From assembly GCA_904501975.1 (NCBI GenBank), contig CAJGCZ010000028.1:1-30845 (forward strand): a stretch of 30,845 nucleotides of DNA, written 5' to 3'. This stretch comes from an uncultured Akkermansia sp. Lineage in GTDB: Bacteria; Verrucomicrobiota; Verrucomicrobiia; Verrucomicrobiales; Akkermansiaceae. A model generated the notes under the pieces. It did not search any database and was not told where the DNA came from. It saw nothing but the letters and a program-made list of their open reading frames with translations. Position numbers and translations under genes: made by a program. Below are positions 1 to 8,494 of the stretch, piece by piece; within the stretch, counting starts at the first letter, position 1; every line of letters starts with the position of its first letter.

Positions 1-173
1 CCCGGGGTTTCGCCGCTGACGCGGCTCCACCACCGGGCTATTTTATAGCGCCCCTCCGGGGCTCACAAATTAGGCTCGCCGCAGGCGAGCGGAACTCACA
101 AATTCGTATGTCGGAATTCGTAACTCGCACTTCTACAAACTTCCATTTATCAACTAAAAACTTGAACAGAGCG
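1..173 (-). repeat. Structured intergenic repeat, left copy
   Basis: This gene-free stretch holds a GC-rich palindromic part (1-110) and an AT-rich part (135-173). Read on the minus strand, 135-173 matches 30608-30646 at 35 of 39 positions by eye. A second block, 53-79, matches 30668-30693 (core GCGAGCC-AATTTG-GAG-CGGAGG). Hairpins visible here include GGCTCGCCGCAGGCGAGC (73-90), CCCCTCCGGGG (51-61), and the arms CCCGGGG (1-7) and CCGGGC (33-38). The family resembles REP-like elements seen between genes in Verrucomicrobiota and related phyla; that likeness is from memory. Nothing coding is visible. Confidence 0.75.
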
Positions 174-231
174 ACTCCAACAATGAAACACCCAACATCC
201 GAAATTACTCTGTCATTGTGATGGATGCGGC

Positions 232-260
232 TTGACAATGAGCTCATTAACGGGTAGATT
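232..260 (+). promoter_or_regulatory. sigma70-like promoter of the RtcB gene
   Basis: TTGACA at 232-237, a 17-base spacer and TAGATT at 255-260. Predicted transcription start is near 267, giving a leader of about 29 bases before the ATG at 296. No good Shine-Dalgarno sequence is seen in that leader. Confidence 0.6.
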
Positions 261-295
261 CAGTTTGTCTCACGCCCTCAGAATGATACGATACT

Positions 296-1489
296 ATGGA
301 TTTGAAAATATATACGGATAAGGTAGAAGAGTCCGCGCACCGCCAAATTATGCAGTTGTTAGCGCAAAAGCCCTTCGCCAACGCGAAGGTGCGCATTATG
401 CCGGATGTGCATGCCGGCAAGGGCTGTGTGATTGGTTTTACCGCAGATTTGGGCGATAAGGTTATACCCAACATTGTTGGGGTGGACATTGGCTGTGGTA
501 TGCTTACCTTGGATTTGGGAACGCAGAAGCCGGATTTAGCGGCGATAGATGCTGTGATGCACTGTGATATACCCTCCGGCATGAGTGGCTATGCCAAACC
601 GGCGGAGGATTTCCCGGAGTTGGAGGCGCTGCATTGCTTTCCGCAGCTGCGTAACCTGAATCATTTACGTTGTAGTTTGGGAACCCTCGGCGCTGGTAAT
701 CACTTTGTGGAGGTGGATGCCGATTCCCACGGGCATTATTATCTCATTATCCATTCCGGCTCCCGAAACTTAGGTAAGCAGGTGTGCGAGATTTATCAGA
801 ATGAGGCTATTAATCGTTGTTCGCCCGGCATTAATCGTGCTGAGAAAGAAGCCGAGATAGTGGAGACCTTGAAGGCACAGGGCCGCCACCGCGAGATTCA
901 TGACACCATTCAGCGCATGCGTGAGGAATGGGATGCGCTTTACCCCTTCATACCACGAGAGTTGAGCTACCTTGAGGGAGAGGCCCGCACTCGCTACTTG
1001 GACGATATGCGCATTTGCCAAAAGTATGCTCTGCGTAACCGCGAGGTGATGGCCGAAACCATTGTGCGAAAGCTGGGGTTGCAGGTGCATTCGCAATTCC
1101 ACACCACGCACAATTACATTGACCATGAGAGCAATATCGTGAGAAAAGGAGCTATCTCTGCCCGCAAGGGAGAGCGCTTGCTGATTCCCATCAATATGCG
1201 CGATGGTTGTATTTATGGAGTAGGCAAGGGGAATGATGATTGGAATTGCAGCGCCCCGCACGGAGCAGGGCGTTTGATGAGCCGTTCTCAAGCCTTAAAA
1301 TCTCTGTCGCTCACTCAGTTTGAGCAGACCATGACCGGTATCTATTCTACCTGTATCACGCAAGGTACTTTGGATGAATCGCCCATGGCCTATAAGGGGA
1401 TGGATGATATCCTCAAGCACATCTCACCAACGGTGGATGTGGTAGATATTTTCCGGCCTATCTATAACTTTAAGGCAGAGGAGGATTAA
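296..1489 (+). CDS. rtcB: RtcB family RNA-splicing ligase
   Basis: RtcB ligases seal RNA ends bearing 2',3'-cyclic or 3'-phosphate and 5'-OH, using GTP and Mn2+, in the cytoplasm during RNA repair or tRNA healing. The 397-residue protein shows the family hallmarks in order: MPDVHAGKG (35-43), NIVGVDIGCGM with metal-binding Cys67 (59-69), GAGNHF with His136, IHSGSRNLG with His153, a HNYID motif near 272-276, and SAPHGAGR with His322, the residue expected to carry the GMP adduct. Length fits the short bacterial RtcB class. The gene stands alone under its own promoter; neither RtcA nor archease is nearby. Its stop codon overlaps the stop of the convergent HAD gene. The family call is firm; the physiological RNA substrate is unknown. 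Confidence 0.93.
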   Translation: MDLKIYTDKVEESAHRQIMQLLAQKPFANAKVRIMPDVHAGKGCVIGFTADLGDKVIPNIVGVDIGCGMLTLDLGTQKPDLAAIDAVMHCDIPSGMSGYAKPAEDFPELEALHCFPQLRNLNHLRCSLGTLGAGNHFVEVDADSHGHYYLIIHSGSRNLGKQVCEIYQNEAINRCSPGINRAEKEAEIVETLKAQGRHREIHDTIQRMREEWDALYPFIPRELSYLEGEARTRYLDDMRICQKYALRNREVMAETIVRKLGLQVHSQFHTTHNYIDHESNIVRKGAISARKGERLLIPINMRDGCIYGVGKGNDDWNCSAPHGAGRLMSRSQALKSLSLTQFEQTMTGIYSTCITQGTLDESPMAYKGMDDILKHISPTVDVVDIFRPIYNFKAEED

Positions 1490-2118
1490 TAATCCAAGTC
1501 GAACGGACGGCGTGTTTCTACAAGCACGCTGTCCATGCCTGCGGCCTTGGCGGCTTCCAAGCCCGGCTGGGCGTCTTCAAAGACCACGCAGTCTGCGGGA
1601 TTGACGCCCATTTTTTCTGCGGCGAGCAAGAAGATATCCGGGCAGGGTTTGCCGCGACCCGGCGGAACGTCGTCCGGGGTGACGATGATATCAAAGAGCT
1701 GCTCAATGCCGGCAGATTTCATGGTATTGAGAGCACCTTGGCGCACGCTGCCTGTGCCGATAGCCATGGGAATCCCCTGCCTGTAGAGCATAATGGCAAA
1801 TCCCAGCGTTTCGTAAATGACACGCAGCTCCTGTGTCTCCAAGATGTAGTCGTAACGTGCTCTCTTTTCCGCAGCAACCGTTTGCGGATCCATGTTCAGG
1901 CCATACTTTTGGTTGAGCGCTTCCACGATATCCGGGGCTGCCATACCGCCATGCGCCACAAACTCATCCCAGCCAAAGGCTTCTTGGGGGGCGCCGTGTT
2001 TGCGCAGTGCATAGAGCCAAGCTCGGTGGTGCACCGGCATGCTGTCTACCAGCGTGCCGTCCAAGTCAAAAATGTATCCGGCGTATTGCTTCTCGGGGAT
2101 GGTTACGCGTCTTTTCAT
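1486..2118 (-). CDS. HAD superfamily hydrolase, beta-phosphoglucomutase-like
   Basis: A cytoplasmic phosphatase or phosphomutase of the haloacid dehalogenase fold, 210 residues. Motif I is FDLDGTLVDS, with nucleophile Asp18 and acid/base Asp20. Motif II is the GTGS segment, motif III the lysine in GKPCPD, and motif IV the acidic FEDAQPGLEAA. The inserted helical cap after motif I places it with subfamily IA enzymes such as beta-phosphoglucomutase or YqaB-type sugar phosphatases; the exact substrate cannot be read from the sequence. It is the last gene of the ktrB-ktrA unit, starting 5 bases after the ktrA stop, so it is probably co-transcribed with potassium uptake, though no functional link is obvious. 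Its stop codon overlaps that of rtcB by 4 bases. Confidence 0.88.
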   Translation of the reverse strand: MKRRVTIPEKQYAGYIFDLDGTLVDSMPVHHRAWLYALRKHGAPQEAFGWDEFVAHGGMAAPDIVEALNQKYGLNMDPQTVAAEKRARYDYILETQELRVIYETLGFAIMLYRQGIPMAIGTGSVRQGALNTMKSAGIEQLFDIIVTPDDVPPGRGKPCPDIFLLAAEKMGVNPADCVVFEDAQPGLEAAKAAGMDSVLVETRRPFDLDY

Positions 2119-2123
2119 GGTTC

Positions 2124-2831
2124 TTAGAGGTTGAATTTCTTAACAAAGTCTTGCAAATCATCGTTTTTGCCAAAGATAACCAGCACATCGCCTCGCTTGA
2201 ACTCGATGGAGGGATCCGGGCTGTCAATGACCGGAGATTCCGGCTGGCTCAGCACGCCTTCTGCTCCCGTAATTTCTGTGGGGGTACCACGGCGAATGGT
2301 CAACAGGTTAATCTTGTACAACTTACGCATGTTGACGCCAATGAGGGTTTTACCCTCCCATTCCTTGGGCAGATTCACTTCGGCAAGGGAGTGGTTAGCG
2401 TCTATCTTGCGCAGGCGCATCAAGCCATCGTTGATGAAAATCTCGGTCAACTGGCGAGCCGCAGCTTCTTCCACCTGAATCAGGTTTTCTACGCCCAGCA
2501 GGCGCAGCACTTTGGCTTGCAGCTCGTTAATGGAGCGTACATAAAGGTGTTTTACGCCCAGTTCCTTTAATTGAGCGGTTAAGAAAATACTGCGCTCCAT
2601 GTAATTTTCACCTACGGCAATGACAACGTGTGTGTCGTCGCCGGTCAGGTCCAGCTTCTTCAACACACGCACGTCTGTAGCATCGCCCACGCGAGCATCG
2701 ACCACATCATTCTTAATTTCGTCGATGGCAGCTTGGTTGCGATCAAGCACTGTTACCTCGTAACCGTTGTTGGTAAGGTGCAACGCAAGAGATTTACCGA
2801 ATTGGCCTAAGCCGATGATAACGAATTTCAT
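2124..2831 (-). CDS. ktrA: Ktr/Trk potassium uptake regulatory subunit (RCK)
   Basis: A cytoplasmic gating subunit that binds nucleotide and controls a KtrB/TrkH potassium channel subunit. The 235-residue protein begins with a Rossmann RCK_N domain: the glycine motif GLGQFG at 7-12, an acidic residue at the end of the second strand in VTVLDRN, and a GDATD segment. It ends with an RCK_C (TrkA_C) domain at about 150-235. A single RCK pair fits KtrA rather than the duplicated E. coli TrkA. It lies 26 bases downstream of the channel gene, which supports the pairing. No separate promoter is evident, so expression is expected from the ktrB promoter. Confidence 0.92.
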   Translation of the reverse strand: MKFVIIGLGQFGKSLALHLTNNGYEVTVLDRNQAAIDEIKNDVVDARVGDATDVRVLKKLDLTGDDTHVVIAVGENYMERSIFLTAQLKELGVKHLYVRSINELQAKVLRLLGVENLIQVEEAAARQLTEIFINDGLMRLRKIDANHSLAEVNLPKEWEGKTLIGVNMRKLYKINLLTIRRGTPTEITGAEGVLSQPESPVIDSPDPSIEFKRGDVLVIFGKNDDLQDFVKKFNL

Positions 2832-2857
2832 TGCTGTAGATGGTGGTTAAAAGAGGA

Positions 2858-4648
2858 TTAGGAGAGCGGAAGTCGGGTTTCCGGGTAACGAATGGGGGAG
2901 GGTTCTTTCTGCTTGATGAAAATGAGCATGAATGTGAACATGCCCACACGCCCGAACAGCATGTTGAGACAGAGGAAATATTTAGCAAAATCGGATAATT
3001 CTCCCGGATTGAACAGAGAATAGCCGGTGGTGGTAAAGGCACTTACCTCGATAAAGAGTAGGTTAAACAAGCCGTTACCGGTGCGGGCTATGCCGGGCTC
3101 TAACAGCATGAGTACCATCGTGCTGCCTACAATCCATATCACGGAGAGTACCACGGTTGCCATAGCGCGCTCTACTGTTGTGCGGGCTATGCGGCGTTTG
3201 TGCAGCTCAAGGTCGTGCTGGCCGCGCAGTACGCGCCATACCTCCATCACACACAGCGCGAATAGGGGTGCATAGACACCGCCGCCCGTGCCGGCCGGAT
3301 TACCGCCAACGAACATGAGCAGGCACAGGAAGGTTTGGTAGACGGGGCCGTAGCTGCTGATGTCTGACAGATTGAACCCGGCGGAGCGCCCGATGGTGTT
3401 CCAAAGGCTTTCCCAAAGGTTAAAGACGGTGGAATCGGCGTGCGGAGAAGGCTCAACCAATGATAGAACAAAGAGCCCGAGACTGCCGAAGAACATAACC
3501 ATGATGGTGACACGCAGCACCAGCCATGTATTGGTGCTGATGCGCACGGGATTGCGCTTTCTCATGAGGCGGTTGCGCAGGCGTGTCATGAGCTCCAAAT
3601 AGACCGGAAAGCCCAAGGTGCCGGCTAGGGTAAGCAGCATCATGACTGTTTGCACCGCTTTATCCTGCACCACGGCGGCTTCTGCCATGTTGTTGGAGAA
3701 GAGGGTGATGCCGGCGTTGCAGAAGGCGGAGATTGCATGGAAACAGCAGCGGAAGGGCAGCATGTCCTGCGGTACTCCGGGGGCGCCGTCCCACAGCAAA
3801 TACAGCAAGGCCGCACCAATGATTTCTACCGTAAAGGTGATGAAGATAACCGCCTTAATGAGCAGGGGGATGATGTTGACACCTTGTTGATCCAGCAGCT
3901 CTGAAATAGCCAAACGCTCGCGCAGAGCAAGGCGTTTGCCGACCATGAGCAACACAAAGTAAGAGAAGGTCATGACACCGAGAGCGCCCACCTGAATATT
4001 GGCTAAAATCACTAATTTACCCAAGGGGGTAAAGGTGTTGCTGATGTCGATGGTGGTGAGCCCCGTAATGGAGATGGCGGAGGCACAGGTGAAAAAGGCA
4101 TCGCTGAACGATATAGGCACGCGGGTGGAGCCGGGAGTCAGCAAAACAAGGGTGCTGAGCAGCACGATGGTGAGCATGGTGCTGAAGAAGATAACGGCGG
4201 GGCTCCACCGGCTGTGTGTTATCTTTTTGCCGTACCGCTTACGCTCTCTTACCATGGCGCTGATGGTGATGACGGCGTAGCCCCCCAAGAAGAAACTCAG
4301 CAAAATGCTTAGCTGGTATGTGCGCTCGGAGAGCATGAAGGTGAATATGCCGCCGGAGAAAATGAAGGAGGCTACAACACCCGTTAAAAGTTGAATGAGC
4401 AGGAACTTGCTGAAGCGTTGGCGCCTTACCAGTTCTGTACAAAAGTGAATGAAAACAATCAGCGTGTTGACCCACACCACGCCGCACAGCATGAGGTGGG
4501 AGGATTCGCGAAACAATTCCTTCTCCGTTTCGCCGGTGAGGAATCCGGCAAAGCAGGCTTCCCACAGGGCAATAACCATGGCCAGCAAACCGGTGATGAT
4601 TTCCGGTAGCTCAAGAGAGCGCCGCTGGTTGATGGTGATGGCCGACAT
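2858..4648 (-). CDS. ktrB: Ktr/Trk family potassium uptake channel subunit
   Basis: An inner-membrane K+ (or Na+-coupled K+) translocation subunit. The four pore loops are visible: SITGLTTID, AFCNAGITLF, GRSAGFNLSD and FTTTGYSLF, each supplying a filter glycine. An upstream in-frame start at 4747 is rejected because it would overlap the preceding gene and contain the promoter; the ATG at 4675 lies inside the -10 box. The ATG at 4648 gives 596 residues. That is long for KtrB (about 450), because roughly 145 residues with about four hydrophobic segments precede the first pore unit. The partner KtrA follows directly. The family call is firm; the start is probable, and the role of the N-terminal membrane extension is unknown. 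Confidence 0.9.
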   Translation of the reverse strand: MSAITINQRRSLELPEIITGLLAMVIALWEACFAGFLTGETEKELFRESSHLMLCGVVWVNTLIVFIHFCTELVRRQRFSKFLLIQLLTGVVASFIFSGGIFTFMLSERTYQLSILLSFFLGGYAVITISAMVRERKRYGKKITHSRWSPAVIFFSTMLTIVLLSTLVLLTPGSTRVPISFSDAFFTCASAISITGLTTIDISNTFTPLGKLVILANIQVGALGVMTFSYFVLLMVGKRLALRERLAISELLDQQGVNIIPLLIKAVIFITFTVEIIGAALLYLLWDGAPGVPQDMLPFRCCFHAISAFCNAGITLFSNNMAEAAVVQDKAVQTVMMLLTLAGTLGFPVYLELMTRLRNRLMRKRNPVRISTNTWLVLRVTIMVMFFGSLGLFVLSLVEPSPHADSTVFNLWESLWNTIGRSAGFNLSDISSYGPVYQTFLCLLMFVGGNPAGTGGGVYAPLFALCVMEVWRVLRGQHDLELHKRRIARTTVERAMATVVLSVIWIVGSTMVLMLLEPGIARTGNGLFNLLFIEVSAFTTTGYSLFNPGELSDFAKYFLCLNMLFGRVGMFTFMLIFIKQKEPSPIRYPETRLPLS

Positions 4649-4673
4649 GGGTGTAATAGGTGAGAGAACGCTC

Positions 4674-4702
4674 ATTATAGCATACATGTGCCATAATGGC
4701 AA
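4674..4702 (-). promoter_or_regulatory. sigma70-like promoter of ktrB-ktrA-HAD operon
   Basis: On the minus strand: TTGCCA (4702-4697), 17 bases, then a consensus TATAAT (4679-4674). It lies between the stop of the upstream membrane protein gene (4710) and the ATG at 4648. Predicted start near 4667 gives a leader of about 19 bases. This site decides the ktrB start codon. Confidence 0.7.
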
Positions 4703-4709
4703 GTCATGC

Positions 4710-5324
4710 TTATGAAAGCTCGGGCATGCTGATAATGCGGGGGGCAACCTGCTCCAATTTTTTCAGGAAAATGTAGGCCGGCACTGCCATAACGATTTTG
4801 AAAAGCAGGCTGATGGGAATGAGCACCCCGGCTGTGATGCCTGCACCCAAAAGCGCGACCACAAAGACCACCAGCCCAAAGCGGAACATGCGCGAGGCTG
4901 CAGCCATATTATTGAGGTTACACAGTACAGCCATCATGATGATGCAGGCTACAAAAATCGGTGTTTGGTGCTGCTTAACGAGCAGGAACTCTCCGGTGGC
5001 CAGGGTGTATACCATGCAAATCATGAAAATGCCGGACATAACGGCACTGAAGGACATTAAAAAGCGAGTGATGGCATAGCCTCTTCGTGCCAGCAGCACA
5101 TGGTGGCACCACAAGACAATCAGGCTCAAGAAGGAGATAAACACCTCCAGCAGTTGGTCCGAAATAATCCCCAAGTGCATCCCCTCTTTGAATCCGCCGT
5201 AAAGAAGGGCGATTTCTGCAATTCCGCACAGAAGAATGGCCGGCACGAGGTAGCGGAGCAACTTAGCCGTAACGGAAACAAACTTTTTTACCGGGATGAA
5301 AATGAAGTATTCAATCTCATTCAT
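4710..5324 (-). CDS. Multi-pass membrane protein of unknown function
   Basis: I do not recognise this 204-residue family. It begins with a short amphipathic, basic segment and then has five or six hydrophobic stretches at about 22-44, 59-80, 88-110, 122-140 and 148-190, separated by short loops. It should therefore be an integral inner-membrane protein with little soluble domain. No catalytic or cofactor motif is visible. Its start overlaps the end of prmC by 8 bases, so it is translationally coupled to the prfA-prmC operon, but translation termination offers no obvious job for a membrane protein. It might instead work with the KtrB channel encoded just downstream, although a separate promoter sits between them. 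Confidence 0.75.
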   Translation of the reverse strand: MNEIEYFIFIPVKKFVSVTAKLLRYLVPAILLCGIAEIALLYGGFKEGMHLGIISDQLLEVFISFLSLIVLWCHHVLLARRGYAITRFLMSFSAVMSGIFMICMVYTLATGEFLLVKQHQTPIFVACIIMMAVLCNLNNMAAASRMFRFGLVVFVVALLGAGITAGVLIPISLLFKIVMAVPAYIFLKKLEQVAPRIISMPELS

Positions 5325-6219
5325 GGTCTGCGGCTTGCTCAGGGGTTACGCGTTGCGGGGCATAGCCCATGGGGAATCGCTCCTTACCGCTCATATCTGT
5401 GAGTACTTGGCAGTTGAGGTAGCCCAGCTCCTGCATGATGGCTGCGGTGGCGTGGCCTTGGTCGTGCCCCACTTCAAGCATTACAAGACAATTATCTGCC
5501 AAATGGGGGAGGGCATCGCGCAGGAATCGGCGCACGATATCCAGCCCATCTGCGCCGCCGTACAGGGCCGTGGCCGGGTCGTGCGTTACTTCAGCGGAGA
5601 CGGCTTCGCCATCCGGCACATAGGGCAGATTGGCCAGCACTAAGTCAAAATCTGCCGGAGGGACTACCGGGTTGTCATCCTTAGCTGTCCAGGCTTCAAA
5701 CAAATCGCTGCGGTAGGTGCGTACCTTGGCGCCCAAGCCTGCGGCATTTTCCAAGGTAAGCGCTAAGGCAGATTCGGAAATATCCGCCATGACCACATCC
5801 GGTTTTACGGCAGCCAGCTCGAGCGCTAGGGTAATACCGATGATGCCGGAGCCGCAGCCCATGTCCAAAACTCGCATGCCGGGACGCTGCTTGACACGTT
5901 GCAGGGCCATCTCAACAAGTTCCTCGGTTTCGGGGCGGGGGATGAGGGCACGGGCATCTGTGCGGAACTCGCGGCGATAGAACTCTGTTGTGCCTAAGAG
6001 GTGTTGCAGGGGGACGCCTTTACCGCGCTCGCGCAGCAAATCGCGCAGCGGCGCTAATTGCTCTTCTTTTAAGGGATCATCATGGTGCAGATACAACCAT
6101 GTTTTGCTGCAGCCCAGTACATGCACCAGCAGGCACTGCATGGAGTGGCGTGCCCCTTCAATGCCGCGAGACTCTAAATAAGCCGTGCCGGAGCTGAGAA
6201 TCTCCTGAATGGTTTTCAT
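5317..6219 (-). CDS. prmC: Release factor glutamine N5-methyltransferase
   Basis: PrmC (HemK) uses S-adenosylmethionine to methylate the glutamine of the GGQ motif in release factors, improving peptide release. The 300-residue protein has the N-terminal helical release-factor-binding region (1-80), the conserved IPRPETEEL (93-101), the SAM-binding loop DMGCGSGIIG (119-128), and the catalytic motif near 197-200. That last motif reads NLPY instead of the usual NPPY, a departure worth noting; Asn197, which contacts the substrate amide, and Tyr200 are kept. The gene starts 9 bases after the stop of prfA, its substrate, a classic pairing. Confidence 0.93.
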   Translation of the reverse strand: MKTIQEILSSGTAYLESRGIEGARHSMQCLLVHVLGCSKTWLYLHHDDPLKEEQLAPLRDLLRERGKGVPLQHLLGTTEFYRREFRTDARALIPRPETEELVEMALQRVKQRPGMRVLDMGCGSGIIGITLALELAAVKPDVVMADISESALALTLENAAGLGAKVRTYRSDLFEAWTAKDDNPVVPPADFDLVLANLPYVPDGEAVSAEVTHDPATALYGGADGLDIVRRFLRDALPHLADNCLVMLEVGHDQGHATAAIMQELGYLNCQVLTDMSGKERFPMGYAPQRVTPEQAADHE

Positions 6220-6228
6220 AGCTGAAAT

Positions 6229-7302
6229 TTATTGCAATTCTTCCATGCGCTCCTGCATTTCTGCATGCTGCATGTGAGAAATAATGTCCTCCAACTCGCC
6301 GGCAAGTACAACGGTGTCCAGATTATAGGCTGTGTAGCCGATGCGGTGATCCGTAAAACGGTTTTGCGGGAAATTGTAGGTGCGGATTTTTTCCTCGCGA
6401 CCGCCGGAGCCGATGAGGGCACGGCGCTGGTCCGAGTAATTCTTTTGTGCCTCGCGTTGCTTCATTTCAAAGAGGCGCGCACGCAGAATGCGCATGCCTG
6501 TTTCCTTATTTTTGAGCTGGGAGCGGCCCTCCTCGCAGCGTACCATAATGCCCGTGGGCAGGTGGAAAATCTGCACGGCGGATTCGGTTCTGTTCACGTG
6601 CTGACCACCGGCTCCACCGGAGCGGCAGGTTTCAATGCGCAAATCTTCCTGGCGAATCTCAACGTCCACTTCCTCCGCTTCCGGCAGCACTGCCACCGTG
6701 GCGGTTGAGGTGTGAATGCGCCCCTGCGTTTCCGTAGCAGGCACGCGCTGCACGCGGTGCACGCCGCTCTCATATTTCATGAAGCGGAATACCTCTTCGC
6801 CGCTGATGCGCATGGTAACTTCGCGGAAGCCACCAATGTCATTCGGGCTGGCATCCAGAATCTCTGCTCGCCACCCGCGTTTTTCCGCATAGCGCTGGTA
6901 CATACCCAACAGGTCTGCTGCGAAAAGTGCTGCCTCATCGCCGCCTGTGCCGGCGCGGATTTCCACAATCGCGTCGCGGTCTTCCGTTGCATCGCGGGGC
7001 AACAGACTGTATTGTACTTCTTCCTCCAAAGCAGTGATGCGGGGCTCCAGCTCCGCCAATTCTTCCGTTGCCATTTCTGCCAGCTCGGCATCTGTGCCGG
7101 CAGCCAGCAGGCGAGCTTCATCTCGTTGGTTAATGGCGGTGCAGAGCTCGTCCCATGCGTTCATGAGCGATTGCGTGCGACGGTGCTCACGCATGAGCTC
7201 CTCTGCTCGGGCGCGATTATCGAATAAGGTAGGGTCGGCTATTTCCTGCTCTAATTCAGCAAGTCGTTGGCGGCGTTTTTCAATCAGCGGTGCGTAATCC
7301 AT
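6229..7302 (-). CDS. prfA: Peptide chain release factor 1
   Basis: RF1 reads UAA and UAG stop codons on the ribosome and triggers peptidyl-tRNA hydrolysis. The 357-residue protein has the usual RF1 length. It carries the stop-codon-reading tripeptide PAT at 188-190 within HRVQRVPATETQGRIHTS, and the catalytic GGQ at 232-234 within GGAGGQHVN. The tripeptide is of the RF1 type, not the SPF of RF2. The gene heads the prfA-prmC-membrane protein operon. Its promoter lies so close to the ATG at 7302 that the leader should be only about 6 bases, so no Shine-Dalgarno pairing is possible. Confidence 0.96.
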   Translation of the reverse strand: MDYAPLIEKRRQRLAELEQEIADPTLFDNRARAEELMREHRRTQSLMNAWDELCTAINQRDEARLLAAGTDAELAEMATEELAELEPRITALEEEVQYSLLPRDATEDRDAIVEIRAGTGGDEAALFAADLLGMYQRYAEKRGWRAEILDASPNDIGGFREVTMRISGEEVFRFMKYESGVHRVQRVPATETQGRIHTSTATVAVLPEAEEVDVEIRQEDLRIETCRSGGAGGQHVNRTESAVQIFHLPTGIMVRCEEGRSQLKNKETGMRILRARLFEMKQREAQKNYSDQRRALIGSGGREEKIRTYNFPQNRFTDHRIGYTAYNLDTVVLAGELEDIISHMQHAEMQERMEELQ

Positions 7303-7314
7303 TTTCTCTGCAAC

Positions 7315-7343
7315 ATTGTAATAGTGCGGGGCTGTTAAATCAA
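7315..7343 (-). promoter_or_regulatory. sigma70-like promoter of prfA operon
   Basis: TTGATT (7343-7338), 17-base spacer, TACAAT (7320-7315) on the minus strand. Only 12 bases separate the -10 box from the prfA ATG at 7302, which predicts a nearly leaderless mRNA. Confidence 0.65.
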
Positions 7344-7366
7344 GCGCAATCTCTGCCCTGATTGCT

Positions 7367-7399
7367 AAAAAGCCCGCTGCATACTACGATGCAGCGGGC
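7367..7399 (-). terminator. Intrinsic terminator after the DAHP synthase gene
   Basis: An 11-base-pair perfect hairpin (arms 7372-7382 and 7389-7399, six-base loop) followed on the minus strand by five T residues (7371-7367). It separates the DAHP synthase unit from the prfA promoter. Confidence 0.85.
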
Positions 7400-7422
7400 C
7401 GTTTAAGGTGTTTGATTGTGCC

Positions 7423-8490
7423 TTATTGGCGAGCTTTACGTCGTGCGCGCACGCCTTCTGCAAGGCGCTCCAGCATGGTGACTGTTTCGTCCCATCCTAC
7501 GCAGGCATCTGTGATGCTTACACCGTATTGCAGCGCGCCGTGCCCATCACACTTCTGATTGCCGGAGTAAATATTACTCTCAATCATGACTGCGCCGATG
7601 TGGTCATCGCCCGCAGCCAGTTGCTCTGCAACGGATTCTGCCACTAAGTGCTGATCTTGCCAACGCTTATGGCTGTTGCCGTGGGAGCAGTCAATCATGA
7701 TGCGGTTGGAGATGCCTGCTTGCTCCTGAATGGCCCATGCACGCTCAACATCGGCGCGTGAGTAATTGGGGCCATCCTGTGAGCCTCGCAGAATGATGTG
7801 GCAGCTATCATTACCGCTGGTGGATACAATAGCTGATACACCTTGCTTGGTAACAGAGAGGAAGCAGTGCGGGTGCGCGGCGGATACGATGCCGTCCACC
7901 GCAATTTGAACGCACCCGGAGGTGCCATTCTTAAAGCCGATGGGCATGGAAAGACCACTGGCCAGCTCGCGGTGTACCTGGCTTTCTGTGGTGCGTGCAC
8001 CGATGGCGCCCCAAGCAATCAAATCGCTGATGTACTGGGGGGTCACTACATCCAAGAACTCCGTTGCGGCAGGAATGCCCATCTCAGCCAATCGCAGCAG
8101 CAGACCGCGAGACATGCGCAGCCCGCTGTTGATGTTGTAGCTGCCGTCCATGAAGGGGTCGTTAATCAACCCCTTCCAACCTACAGTGGTACGCGGTTTC
8201 TCAAAGTACACTCGCATGATGAGCAGAAGGTCCTCTGCATACTTCTTGCGGGCTTCTGCTAATCTGCCGGCATAGTCAATGGCGGCTACCGTGTCGTGGA
8301 TGGAGCAGGGCCCCACCATGACGGCTAAGCGGTCATCTTCTTTCTTCAGAATGCGTCGGAACTCCTCGCGGGTATCAAACACAATCTTACTGGCCTCATG
8401 CGTTGCAGGAAAATCCTGCATGAGGATGGCGGGAGAAATCAGCGGACGAATGTCCGTGATGCGTACGTCGTCTGTAATGAACGGATTCAT
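7423..8490 (-). CDS. aroF: 3-deoxy-7-phosphoheptulonate (DAHP) synthase, class I
   Basis: It condenses phosphoenolpyruvate with erythrose 4-phosphate in the first step of the shikimate pathway, which supplies aromatic amino acids; a cytoplasmic, metal-dependent enzyme. The 355-residue length and the segments VMVGPCSIHD, MRVYFEKPRTTVGWKG, GARTTESQVHREL, GFKNGTSG and IMIDCSHGNS match the AroF/AroG/AroH class. These contain the PEP-binding Arg and Lys residues and the metal-binding Cys of GPCS. Which feedback-sensitive isoenzyme it resembles cannot be told, so the symbol is generic. The start lies 4 bases after the stop of the pseudopilin gene, so the two are probably co-transcribed; no own promoter is seen. 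A strong terminator follows. Confidence 0.93.
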   Translation of the reverse strand: MNPFITDDVRITDIRPLISPAILMQDFPATHEASKIVFDTREEFRRILKKEDDRLAVMVGPCSIHDTVAAIDYAGRLAEARKKYAEDLLLIMRVYFEKPRTTVGWKGLINDPFMDGSYNINSGLRMSRGLLLRLAEMGIPAATEFLDVVTPQYISDLIAWGAIGARTTESQVHRELASGLSMPIGFKNGTSGCVQIAVDGIVSAAHPHCFLSVTKQGVSAIVSTSGNDSCHIILRGSQDGPNYSRADVERAWAIQEQAGISNRIMIDCSHGNSHKRWQDQHLVAESVAEQLAAGDDHIGAVMIESNIYSGNQKCDGHGALQYGVSITDACVGWDETVTMLERLAEGVRARRKARQ

Positions 8491-8494
8491 TTAA

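Noticed and set aside
4649..4747. Upstream in-frame start for ktrB
   Set aside because: It would overlap the preceding gene and include the consensus promoter at 4674-4702.
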